This document shows, piece after piece, positions 12,380 through 24,055 of a stretch of DNA of 64,000 nt. This DNA is from Rhizophagus irregularis. Taxonomy: Eukaryota; Glomeromycota; Glomeromycetes; Glomerales; Glomeraceae. Below the pieces are notes generated by a model. That model was not told where the DNA came from. It did no database searches and worked only from the letters and a program-made list of their open reading frames with translations. Both the position numbers and the translations under genes were made by a program. Within the stretch, counting starts at the first letter, position 1. The number at the start of each line of letters is the position of its first letter. The DNA lies in NCBI RefSeq assembly GCF_026210795.1, contig NC_089449.1, positions 496,001 through 560,000 on the forward strand, given 5' to 3'.

Positions 12380-14171
12380 AATAACAAACTTGGCTTGAAA
12401 AAGTGATAAGAAAAAACATATTAATTTTCATAATTATGGAGATTTTGAAAATATTGAAATTATTGGTAGGGGAGTTTTAAAGGCTGGATGGGTCAATCGT
12501 GATATGTGTATTGCTATAAAAGGCATTAAATTGTTTCCAATGCTGATGAAAAAATTTTATAAAAGAAGTGATTTTTGTTTCCAATTCAACTTTAGTTTTC
12601 TTAAATTTTTTAATTTGATATTTAAAGTTATGTTTGTATACATTTATAAAATATTTTTTAATTTAGTTAAAAAATCATCGAAAGGTTGATCTCCATAAAA
12701 ATATAATTAGGTTTTATGAAATTAGTAAAGGTAATTATTATCTAAAAGGATTAAATTATTCGTTAACGATGAAAATTGATAATACTTCATCAAAAATAGA
12801 TCCAACACTCGGCAAGTATTTAATGATTCTCAAGTATGCGAATCAAGGTACTTTGCGCAATTATTTACAAACCCAGATAGAATAAAGAACTGGAACATTA
12901 AATCTAAATTTGCGAAATAACTAACAAGCGGTGTGAATGTTTACACGAAGAAGGAATAATTCATCGAGATTTAGTAATACGTTATTTTTATGTTTGTGAT
13001 TTTTTATTTATTTTTTTTTTTTGCTAATTTTTCTTCCTTCTAATTTAGCACTCGAACAACGTTTTAGTTCATGATCATACATACCATCAAAATAGCTGAT
13101 TTAGGTTTGTCAAAACAACTCGCTGAAATGTCACATGGAATAAACGAGATTAAAGGAGTACCTTACATTGATCCACAAGCATTCAAAAATAACGAATACA
13201 AACTAGACAAAAAATCAGATGTGTATAGCGTAGGAGTTTTGCTTTGGGAGATATCAAGTGAACGTCCTCCTTTTGAAAAGTCAACAAATAAAGTATTTAC
13301 AATGTTATCAATTGTGACTGGGAATAGAGAACAGCCAGTGACTAATACTCCCTTAGAATATCGATCTTTATACATAAAATGTTGGGACGATGATCCAAAA
13401 AAAAAGACCATCAATGAAAGATGTTTCTGAGAAATTAAAGAAAATGAACCTTAATTATAAATCACAGCCACAACCACCACAACCAATTTCCCCAACACCA
13501 AGTGATAAAATAACGAGTTCATCATCTAGTTATATTAATGATTTTAGTGTATCTATTTCAGATGAATTAGAAGAAATTAAAAAAATGGCGGATGATAAAA
13601 TCAATAATAAAGAAAATAATAATACACAAGGTTCTAAGGAAGATAATGAAAAAATTATTATATCGGAAGATGAAATTTTTTTAAATATTTTAGTCACGAT
13701 TTTTGTGAATAGTATAAATAATGGTGATGAATATTATCAAACAGCAATAAGTCTTTTTTGTTTTATTGAAGAAAATAATAAAGATCCTACTGATATCTAA
13801 AACTACTAAATTTAGCTCAAGCAATTGAACATCATTCATGTATTATTGGACTATGTTACCTATGTGGTTATGGAACTGTCCTGGATAAAACTCATGCGTT
13901 TAACTTTTTCAAATATCTGCTGAAAATGGCAATTCAATGGGTTATTATTTTCTTGGACAATGTTACTTATTAGGAATGGGAACAAATGTGAATTTAAAAA
14001 TGGCATACTCATAATTTTTGAAATCAGTTGAAAGTGAAAACAGTGCAGGAAAATGACTATTTGGTTATTGTTATCAAATGGGATTGGTACTGAAAAAGAT
14101 GATGAAAAAGCTGTAGAATGGTATCAAAAATCAGTCCAAGAAGATAATTCTATGGCGATGTGTAATCTTGC
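12380..14171 (+). pseudogene. Truncated, decayed copy of the kinase-Sel1 gene
   Basis: Nearly the whole stretch aligns with 17010-18833. Compared with the intact copy, the start region is lost and the glycine-rich loop is shortened (the intact copy reads GSGAYGRV; here about five codons are missing). Several single-base indels and stops break the frame, for example after the DDPKKK region near 13400, near 13800 and in the Sel1 part. The gene stops at the duplication junction at 14171, after only about three Sel1 repeats. HRDL and ADLGLS are still readable. No translation product of kinase length is possible, so I read it as a pseudogene left by the tandem duplication. Confidence 0.85.
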
Positions 14172-15403
14172 TACTTAATCCTTCTATATTAAAACAAAAA
14201 AAAATCAAAAAACCATACTCTAATCGCGAAAGATAATTAAATGGATCAAGTTAATGCCTTGAACAAGGAAAATTCTTTTCCATAAAATTCTTGAATTAAA
14301 GCGGATTTTTGTCTTGCATTAAGTAGTAGTTCATACTAAGCTTCTAGAATTACACTACGAGCTTTTCTATGTTGAATCAGTTTTGATATATTTCCCTTAA
14401 ATTCTGATATAATTTTATTTCTATGTTCTGGACTGAAAAACAAATTTAGAATGAGTATGCTTTGAAGCTTCTAACCATTGTCCTTCCAATTCATCAACAA
14501 TGATTTTTCGTTGTTCTTTATACCATATTTAAGTACTGTTTGTATAAAACGTGTAGTATCATTTTTAAATAATATTTCGGGTATTTTACCCTTCATTAAT
14601 TCAAATAATTCACCCATATAAATTTCTTTTTTCTTTAGAAATATTTTTTATTCGTACTTGATTCCATAATTCTTTTAGTCCTAAATGATAAGTTTTTTCG
14701 TGACTGTTGGTTTACGTTGAAAAGCTAGCTTAATTACATTATGATCTATCATGTTAAATAGAAAATGGGTCTGATTAGAGTTTGAAAATTTTTTTTTAAA
14801 AAAAAGTAATGAGAGTTAAAAGCATGTTGCGAGAATCATTACCAATTTCCTGAATTCTTTGTCGTTTCGATTTCTTTTCTTCTTTCTCATAATCATCTTC
14901 CTCATCGCTATCCTTATCCTCATCCCTATTTCCATCCTTATCTCTGTCCTTGTCCTTGTTCTCATCCTCATTAATCATACCCAATATTAATATCATCTTT
15001 TAAACTCACATATTCATCATTATCACCAATAGCACATCGATATCACTATCATCTTCAATATCAAGTTCCACATATTCTGAAGAATTTTCTTTCAAATTAA
15101 AATAGTTCTTCTAAATCATCTTCATTAACATCGATCATTTCAAAATTAATCGAATCATCCGATAAATTACTTATCGATATCCATTTCGTCCAATGACTCT
15201 TTCAACTTTGGTTTTTTATTATTAGATTCGTTAGAATATTTTTTATTTTTCTTACTAATCTTATTATTCATAGCATCTTTTTTGGGAGCTGATTTAATTG
15301 AGATTGATTTTTGAGTTGACTTTTGTGGTGATTGTTCCATCGGCATTGTTTTAGTTACCGTTGAAGATTTAGCAATCTTTTTTGATTTTGTCGGTGTAGG
15401 CAT
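14172..15403 (-). pseudogene. 5' fragment of the Puf6-like gene
   Basis: Reads leftward from MPTPTKSKKIAKSS at 15403 through the acidic tract (about 14800-15200) and the first PUM-repeat exons. It ends at the duplication junction, so the downstream PUM repeats and the CPL region are missing. The frame is interrupted several times (a stop after MDIDK at about 15167, losses in the acidic tract, loss of an intron plus exon edge near 14440). It starts at the same place as the complete gene and keeps its promoter side, so it may still be transcribed. Confidence 0.85.
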
Positions 15404-15914
15404 CTATTAAAGTATTCTGTAAAAAAAAAAGTAAATTAAAGAATATTGATTCAATTAATAAAATTTACATTGACCTCCGACATCTATTCTAAAAGGGGAG
15501 ACAACGAATAAATTTAAGGAAAAAAAATCAAAAAAAAGAAAATATTAAGAAATAAAATAAGAAATAACAGATAAAATAAAATAAATTTTAAAATTGCTTT
15601 AACCTTTGAATGACAAAGAGCAAGATTTTATTTGATAAAAAAAAATTTTTTTCGTGCAATATTTGCATACGTTACACAGATCTTGTTTTTCAGTGTCCTA
15701 CAAGACTACAAGTTAATAAGCTATAAGTTGTAAGCAATGACTGTGCGCGCTTTTAAGCATGATAAATATCATTCATAATTTTAAGGCGCCGAAACTAATA
15801 AAATTTCGAAAATATTATTTTACATTAATTTATTTGTAATATTAAGGACGTAAAAATTACATAAATTTTATTAGGATTAGATAATTTTAATTTAGTATTG
15901 GCCGTAAGTAATAA

Positions 15915-16310
15915 TTAAGACATAACCTCCTCAATTTCAACTTCGTCTACTGCTGGTGGAACAGGGTTTTTTGGATATTCATTTTCTCCTAAAACATCAA
16001 GTAAGTTTGCTTCTAATGCTCTACGCCTGGCTAGTACTGATAGTTTACGATGAAGATAGATAATATAAATTAAACTCAACAAATCACATGAAGTTATGAA
16101 CCCTTTAAAAATATCATTAACTTGACAAAGGCTTTTAGGTTGACATTCAATTCCATAGGAAAAGACTAATAATTTTTAAAGTTTCATTAGTAAGGGGTTC
16201 CAATTATAATTCGAACTGAACTTGTGAAACTCGCCTAATAATACCACTTCACATAGGCTCAGGATTAATTTCGTCAGAATTAACGTCAGTAGAGCTCGAT
16301 TTTCTCTATC
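15915..16310 (-). pseudogene. Second copy of the small unknown gene, probably decaying
   Basis: Homologous to 11112-11515. The C-terminal half is open and reads CQPKSLCQVNDIF, a hydrophobic stretch (ITSCDLLSLIYIIYL), then NPVPPAVDEVEIEEVMS and a stop at 15915. The N-terminal half contains an in-frame stop where the other copy reads PMGSGS, and no clear start. It may be a broken gene, or one whose first exon I have not found. Confidence 0.4.
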
Positions 16311-17003
16311 AAATCCATGTAGATGAAAATTTTAGTATCGGATAGGAAATATTAAATACACAAAAATAATTAATTACTCACTTACATTATGTAACTCGTA
16401 ATCTCAAAAACTACCAAGAGACCTAAAAATAAAAGATTTTAAAGTCAACACTCAACTGGGCACATATTATAAATAATTGCGGTTTTATAGAATAAAAGAA
16501 AGAAACATACCCACTATTACAGCCCAACTTTAAGTAATTATTATTTAAGAAATAAATTATATTAGTTATAATTAAATTATTTAAAAACGAATTAACAAAA
16601 GTGCATTGTTATTATATACTAACATAATATTGTAATTTTCATTATTTCCTTCCTCGTTTCTCGAATATACAACACTTGCTAAATAATTAATATAATTTAT
16701 TATTTTAGATATTATTCTTCAAATTTATTAAAGAAAATTAATATAAATAATAATAATCACCTAATACTAAAGATACAATCTTGATGATACATGTTCCGAT
16801 TAAAAGAATTTGTATTAATTTTTTTGTTTCAGCATTCATTTCTAATCAAATGTTTAGTTTAAATTTGACTTATAAATTTAATTTGTTTGTATGTATTACA
16901 ACATTGCATTCGTTGGACAATGAAACCATTGACTTTTCCTTTTTTTAGGTTCATAATGATTATACAAATTAATATAACAACACAAATTGTCTCCTTAAAA
17001 ATA

Positions 17004-19396
17004 ATGGAACAAACTTGGCTTGAAAAAGCGATAAGAAAAAAACACATTAATTTCCATAAATATGGAGATTTTGAAAATATTGAAATTATTGGTAGTGGAG
17101 CATATGGAAGAGTTTCAAAGGCTGAATGGGTCAATCGTGATATGTGTATTGCTATAAAAAGCATTAAAGTGTTTTCCAATGCTGATGAAGATATTTGGAA
17201 AAATTTTATAAAAGAAGTGATTTTTGTTTCCAATTCAACTTCAGTTTTCTTAATTTTTTTAATTTGATATTTTAAAGTTAGATATGTTTGTATACATTTA
17301 TAAAATATTTTTTAATTTAGTTAAAAAATCAGCGAAAGGTTGATTACCATAAAAATATAATTAGGTTTTATGGAATTAGTAAAGGTAATTATTATCTAAA
17401 AGGATTAAGTTATTCGTTAACGATGAAAATTGATAATATTTTATCAAAAATAGATCCAACGCTCGGCGAGTATTTAATGATTCTCGAGTATGCGAATCAA
17501 GGTACTTTGCGCAATTATTTACAAACCCCAGATAGAATAAAGAACTGGAGCATTAAATCTAAATTTGCGAAAGAACTAACAAGCGGAATGAAATGTTTAC
17601 ATGAAGAGGGAATAATTCATCGAGATTTAGTAATACGTTAATTTTGTTTGTGATTTTTTTTTTATTTTTTTTTTGCTAATTTTTTTTTCCTTCTAATTTA
17701 GCACTCGGACAACGTTTTAGTTCATGATCATACTATCAAAATAGCTGATTTAGGTTTGTCAAAACAACTCGCTGAAATGTCACATGGAATAAACGAGATT
17801 AAAGGAGTCGTACCTTACATTGATCCACAAGCATTAAAAAATAACGAATACAAACTAGACAAAAAATCAGATGTGTATAGCGTAGGAGTTTTGCTTTGGG
17901 AGATATCAAGTGAACGTCCTCCTTTTGAAAAGTCAACAAATAAAGTATCTACAATGTTATCAATTGTGACTGGGAATAGAGAACAGCCAGTGACTAATAC
18001 TCCCTTAGAATATCAATCTTTATACATAAAATGTTGGGACGATGATCCAAAAAAAAGACCATCAATGAAAGATGTTTCTGAGAAATTAAAGAAAATGAAC
18101 CTTAATCATAAATCACAACTACCATCACAATCATTTTGCTTGACACCAAGTATATCAAGTGATAAAATAACGAGTTCATCATCTAGTTATATTAATGATT
18201 TTAGTGTATCTATTTCAGATGAATTAGAAGAAATTAAAAAAATGGCGGATGATAAAATCAATAATAAAGAAAATAATAATACACAAGGTTCTAAGGAAGA
18301 TAATGAAAAAATTATTATATCGGAAGAAGATGAAAAATTTTTAAATATTTTAGTCACAATTTTTGTGAATAGTATAAATAATGGTGATGAATATTATCAA
18401 ACAGCAATAAGTCTTTTTTGTTTTATTGAAGAAAATAATAAAGATCCTACTGATATCCTAAAACTATTAAATTTAACTCAAGCAATCGAACATCATTCAT
18501 GTATTATTGGACTATGTTACCTATGTGGTTATGGAACTGTCCTGGATAAAACTCATGCGTTTAACTTTTTCAAAACATCTGTTGAAAATGGTAATTCAAT
18601 GGGTTATTATTTTCTTGGACAATGTTATTTATTAGGAATGGGAACAAACGTGAATTTAAAAATGGCATACTCATCATTTTTGAAATCAGTTGAAAGTGAA
18701 AACATTGCAGGAAAATGTTTACTTGGTTATTGTTATCAAATGGGATTTGGTACTGAAAAAGATGATGAAAAAGCTGTAGAATGGTATCAAAAATCAGTCC
18801 AAGAAGATAATTCTATGGCGATGTGTAATCTTGCATATTGTTATCAATATGGAATTTATCTAGAACAAAATTATGATTTGGCTTTTGATTTATATCAAAT
18901 GTCAGCCAATGCTGAAAATTCTATGGGCCAATATTATCTTGGGTGTTGTTATCAAGAGGGAATTGCAATAACTAAAGATGTACTTAAAGCATTTGAATTA
19001 TTTGACAAATCAGCTAGGGCAGATAATAAATTGGCACAATGTAAAATTGGTTTATGTTATCAATATGGTAAAGGAACTCCAAAAGATGAAGAAAAAGCCT
19101 TTATTTGGTATCGGAAATCGGCAGAAGCTGGTAATATTATAGCTAAAAATCAATTAGCGTATTGTTATAGTACAGGATTAGGTGTTAAAAAGGATGAAAC
19201 AAAAGCTTTTAAATGGTTCAAAGAATCTGCTGGGGGAGGACATGTATCAGCACAATACAATCTTGGAGTGTATTATAATTTTGGTATTGGAACCAAAACT
19301 GATAAAGTGCAGGCAAAATTGTGGTATGAGATTGCTATTGAAGGTGGACACGATGGTGCAAAAGATAGATTAAAAAAATTATTATCGGTTAAGTAA
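17004..19396 (+). CDS. Protein kinase with C-terminal Sel1 repeats
   Basis: Four exons (17004-17216, 17321-17384, 17454-17629, 17702-19396) join in frame to 715 residues, starting MEQTWLEKAIRKKH. The kinase domain has the glycine loop IGSGAYGRV, the AIK lysine, the EYANQGTL hinge, HRDLHSDN (split by an intron after the Leu codon), a DLG in place of DFG (KIADLGLSKQ), PYIDPQAL, and DVYSVGVLLWEISSERPPF. A Ser/Asn-rich acidic linker follows. Nine or so Sel1 repeats of about 36 residues then run to the C-terminus (for example GYYFLGQCYLLGMGT and AQYNLGVYYNFGIGT). Kinase-Sel1 fusions of this kind form a large family in Rhizophagus. Sel1 arrays are protein-binding solenoids, so a signalling role is likely; the substrate is unknown. 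The upstream in-frame ATG at 16887 is less likely as the start. Confidence 0.9.
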
Positions 19397-20679
19397 GATA
19401 ATCCATTTGAATTATTCTATTTGAAAATTAAAAAAAAAAAATATCGAAAAAATTTATTTTTAGTCGTTTCCAAGACTATAATTTAGTCTGTAGATTAATT
19501 GATTTATTAATATTTTACTTTTCAGATACTACTTTTGTTATTTATCAATATCATAATGCCATTTATAGGAAAAAAAATTTTATCATAATTCTCATCTATT
19601 AAAGGCAGAAATCGGTCTAACTATAATCCATGTTTCATGGATAAAGCACCTGGAATGAAATTTCTTTTTACAAACTGCAACTCTCTACAATTGTAAACCA
19701 TGCATATGCCCGTTTATAGAGAGTAAATAATTAATCATGTAAATTTGGGACTGATCAAAGAGTGCACTTAAAAAGGGAATACACTAATAGAGGTTGCATT
19801 TATAGAGAATTGAATGTACCAGGATTTTTAATACAATGTTTCTTTAATGACAAAAAAGTCAATGTTTTGATTTAGGATAGCAGCTAAGAATTGCTTTTAT
19901 CAATAATTAGGAGCTGATGATAATTGTATTTACCCGTAACACGTGCTACTATTTTCCATATTACTTACTATCAGAATTTTGCAAAATCTCAGGTTTCCGA
20001 AACGATTACCATTCAAAAAAAAAACTTTATGGTAATGATTATTTGAACAGTGAATTTTAATTTTTTGCGTCATACAAGTCGTAAGCGATTCATACGTTAA
20101 TGAAGATTAAGTCGTAAGAGACTATTTCTGCCGAAATGTAAGAAAATTAACTAGAAAATAATTATTTAAAAGAACATTTTAAGGATGATATTTCATATTC
20201 TTTGATGATCTTTGGGTTATTCTCTTTTAAATTTATTACATAAAATATATAAAATATATAAATAATAGTCAATTATTTAGCCATTAACAGTCCGTCAAAT
20301 TTAGTCAAAATCAGCATGATCCTATTAGACAGTTAAGCTTTATTATTTTAATTCTAAAAATTTACTATTTATTATAAATATATATCATCTAATGTAATTC
20401 TATCTCATTTTAGCAATATAAAATGAGGGAATATCGATTACCTCATTCTTAATAAATGTTAAATCTATTCTAATTCTTCTATTAATGGTAACCATCTGCT
20501 AACGTGCTTATTTTTTAACTAGATATATAAAAAAATTATTATCTAGCTCAATTGGTAATTCTGATTGAAATCATAATAAATAATTGAAGTTCAAAAATTT
20601 TATATTAATTATTTAATAATGTATTAATGTATTATCATAATCTCTAGATTAAATATTTCAACGACAACGTTAACTATTT
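19397..20679. other. Spacer between kinase-Sel1 and carboxylase genes
   Basis: Convergent 3' ends face this region. Apart from the MITE-like remnant at 19671-19817 I see no gene. The stretch near 20080-20125 contains two similar GTCGTAAG words but no larger organised repeat. Confidence 0.5.
19671..19817. mobile_element. Diverged pogo/Tigger-like MITE remnant
   Basis: The right end (19795-19817) is close to the reverse complement of the terminal repeat seen intact at 46126-46200 (TTTATAGAGAATTGA). The left end (19671-19690) holds the matching AACTCTCTA word. A further internal inverted pair lies at 19679-19724. About 147 bp, non-coding, clearly older than the copy at 46126. Confidence 0.45.
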
Positions 20680-23600
20680 TCAATTTTCAACGACAATATT
20701 AACTAAATTCTTATTTTCTTCAACAAAGTCTCCGACATTATAAAATATTTTTTCAACTTTTCCCGTTGTTGGTGATTTGATCAAATGCTTTATTATTATA
20801 ATATTAAGTTAAAATGAGCATAATTTCAAGTTATATAAAACATAAACTAATTAATATCATCTTACCTCCATTTTCATAGCCTCTAGTACTACCAATGGCG
20901 CTCCCTTTTCGACAATTTGTCCTGGTTTTACAAAGACCTACAAAAAAATTTTATATTAGATGAATATTTAACAAAAGGTTATATATAAAATTAAGTAATG
21001 GTAGTACGGCGTGACTACCAACATTTCTATACTAGATGATAATAAACAGGAGCTAACATTCATAATTGCTCGGGTTCTAATACTTTTAATCCAGGTGACA
21101 ATAGATGGAAACTCCATCTTACAAATAAAAAAAATATAGAAATAAACTGTACCTGAGATATCTTGCATGGCATTGGAGTTTTTATAGAGCCAGCCACATC
21201 AGCTAATTTAGATTGAAGGTAAGAAGGTTCTGGAATTTTTAATACTCTTTTACCTTCCTATATATATTAAAATTATATTAATGTACATATATTTAAAATC
21301 AATTGATTTAAATGATGCGTATTACTTACGTTATCAAAAATGACAACTTTAGAATTCTTTTCTAAGATAACATGACTCTTCACTCGATGATTTTCAATTT
21401 CAGCGATTATTTGTTGTTCCGCTTCATTCCAACTACCAAGTACACTCTTAAATACAATCGGATTTAAACCACCCCTAACAATAGTAATATCGAAGGAATT
21501 ATCATTATTGAATCTCATTTTAACATTAATGTCACCCTCCTTATCGTCATAAAATCTAATAGTCTGAACATGGTTGGTATTTAAACGAGAGAAAGGTAAT
21601 GAAGTCCAAGGTGAAAATGGATCTAAGCAGGTTAAAACAATTATAAGTTTCAGAGAATTAAATAATTAAACTAATAATTGTAAGGTTTTACCAAAAGGAC
21701 TAATATTTTCATTCGTAATATTTTGAAGTTCACTTAATATAAGTGATAACGAAGCTTGAATAATAACATGCGGGGGTGTTTCCTTTGATCTAAATAGCTC
21801 TTCATTATGTTTCTAAAATAACAGAAGCATAAGTATCTTCACAACTAATTTATACATTAAATATCACATACATAACATGATTTATTACCGCTATAAAGCC
21901 CGTTTCAACCTCTCCAGCAATAAAGGCATCGTGTGAAACAACACTTTTCAAAAATTCGATATTAGTATTTAAGCCAACAACCTAATATTAATTTTTAAAT
22001 AAATAAAATGGTATTAAAAGAAAAAATAAAATAAAAATTTCATAAGTGTGAATATACCTCATATCCATTTAAAGCTCTTTTTAAAATCCCCAAAGCTTCC
22101 GTACGATTTTGACCTTTTACAACTAATTTTGCAATCATAGGATCATAGTGAACATTAATCTCATCACCCTGTTCAAAACCAGTTTCAATTCGAACATTTG
22201 GCGATGGAGATGGTGTACGAAGATGAAGTAAAGGGCCAGTATCAGGAAGAAAATTATTTGCGGGATTTTCTGCATAAATACGCGCTTCAAAAGCATGCCC
22301 TTCAAGTCTTAAATCTTTTTGTGTAGCAGGTAAGGGATTACCCGAAGCAACCTAGAAAGAGATTAGAATATATTTTAAATTATCAAAGCAATATTATATT
22401 AATTCATGATACTTACTTCTAATTGCCATTGAACCAAGTCTGTAGAAGTGACCATTTCCGTGACAGGATGTTCAACTTGTAATCTCGTATTCATCTCCAT
22501 GAAATAAAATTTCTTATCTACATTGTCCATAATAAATTCTACAGTACCAGCACCAACATAATTTACAGCTTTAGCTGCTGCAACAGCTTTTGCACCAAGT
22601 TCCATTCTTATTTCATCGCTTAACCCTGGTGCCGGTGCTTCTTCAAGAATTTTTTGATGCCTTCTTTGAACAGAACAGTCTCTCTCAAAAAGATGAACTA
22701 CGTTTCCTTGCATATCAGCAAAGACTTGTACTTCAACGTGACGAGGAGTTAAAAGATATTTTTCTATAAGTACTTGATCATCTCCAAAAGACTTCATTGC
22801 TTCTCTTTTAGATGATTCAAGTTGAATATCAAACTCTGATGGATCATTTACGATACGCATTCCTTTACCGCCACCTCCCTTAATTGCTTTGATTAATACT
22901 GGATATCCAATTTCCGAAGCCTTTTGTTTTAGAAATTGAGGATCCTGATTTATACCATGATATCCTGGAACAACAGGAACATCTGCAGCAATCATAATAT
23001 CTTTTGATTCACTATATTAAATAAATAATTACTTTTAATCAATTAATTATTAATCAGCATTTTTCATTACAAATTATGAAAATACCTTTTAGAGCCCATT
23101 GACATAATTGCAGATGCTGGTGGACCAATAAATGTTATATTCTCTTTTGTTAAGAGTTCAGCGAAATTTGGATTTTCAGATAAAAATCCGTATCCCGGAT
23201 GAATAGCCTAAAAAAATAAAAATTAAATTTATTATTATAAAAAGTATAATCAATAATCAACAGCGCAATGATTTTAATTGAACTTGAATGAAGATACCTG
23301 AGAATTGCTCATCTTTGCAGCAGATATGATTTTGTTGATATTTAAATAACTTTCTGCTGATGGTGCGGGTCCTATTAAATATGCTTCATCTGCCTTAAGA
23401 TGAAAGTGAATGAATACAAGATTTAAGTCATTAAAATTATTCGAGTATTCGAGACATTTTTAAGTTCTAATCCGGAATAATTGGTATACATGCCATTTTT
23501 ACATGTAAAGCATTTCTATCTGCTTCGCTATAAACAGCTACTGTTTTTACACCTAATTTCTTAGCTGTTCGCATTACGCGACAAGCAATTTCACCCCTAA

Positions 23601-23909
23601 AAAAAAAGCGCGAACCCAACAGTTAAATATTATAAATCTTGACAAGAAAATATGAATATATATTATATTAAAATACCGATTTGCGATCAAAATCTTGTCG
23701 AATAAAGGTTTACGTTCTATGAATTTTCAAGAATTAGAATAAAGTTGAGTTTAAACCAAATTAATAAACGAAATACCTATGCTTGAGAAGAAACGACGAT
23801 TATAAACAGTGAATGGAACATTGTGGACATTATATATTATATTATTACGAATAAAAGAAGTAAAGTTATTAGCTTTTGTATGTGTATATAATAAATAACG
23901 AGTCGACAT
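20680..23909 (-). CDS. Methylcrotonyl-CoA carboxylase alpha (biotin) subunit, mitochondrial
   Basis: A multi-exon gene starting at 23909 ([14 protein letters not shown], Arg/Ser-rich, ending NRRFFSS), which looks like a mitochondrial targeting peptide. The biotin carboxylase exons read [16 protein letters not shown], then [19 protein letters not shown] (ATP grasp), [26 protein letters not shown] and [14 protein letters not shown] (22399-22995). The C-terminal exons end in a biotinyl domain with AMKMEH, the last codon being split off by an intron near 20800-20875, and the stop at 20680. [14 protein letters not shown] plus the short size fits MCC alpha better than acetyl-CoA or pyruvate carboxylase. 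The enzyme carboxylates 3-methylcrotonyl-CoA in leucine breakdown and needs a beta subunit not in this window. Fragments of its first exons were copied into the phosphatase array. Confidence 0.9.
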
Positions 23910-24055
23910 GTTATAATAATGATAATGAAATAAAGTAAAATAATTTATTGAATTTTTTTGATTTTAGATCTTATTCGCCACGTGATACATAATGAAATCT
24001 GCGGATCGCGGTTAAAATTTAATTAATATTAACAAATAAATAGATAAATATAAAT

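Larger units (their letters stand above)
9018..14171. repeat. Tandem duplication, unit 1 (about 5.15 kb)
   Basis: This block carries the 5' part of the Puf6-like gene, the spacer with a small gene, and the 5' two-thirds of a kinase-Sel1 gene, in that order. The same order and orientation recur from 14172. The unit ends abruptly inside the kinase reading frame at about 14171, where sequence homologous to about 9018 begins (shared stretch TACTTAATCCTT). The two units differ by many substitutions and indels. The largest difference is in the spacer: about 10800-11170 here versus about 15800-15950 in unit 2. Confidence 0.85.
14172..18833. repeat. Tandem duplication, unit 2 (about 4.66 kb)
   Basis: Second copy of the block at 9018-14171, in the same orientation: truncated Puf6-like 5' part, small-gene copy, then kinase-Sel1. 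Homology ends inside the kinase frame at about 18833, where the intact gene continues as single-copy sequence. It is shorter than unit 1 mainly because two stretches present in unit 1 (about 10800-11170 and 12105-12360) are absent or replaced. Confidence 0.85.

Noticed and set aside
20641-20700. Short direct repeat TTTCAACGACAA at the carboxylase stop codon
   Set aside because: Two copies only, probably a local slippage event with no wider structure.
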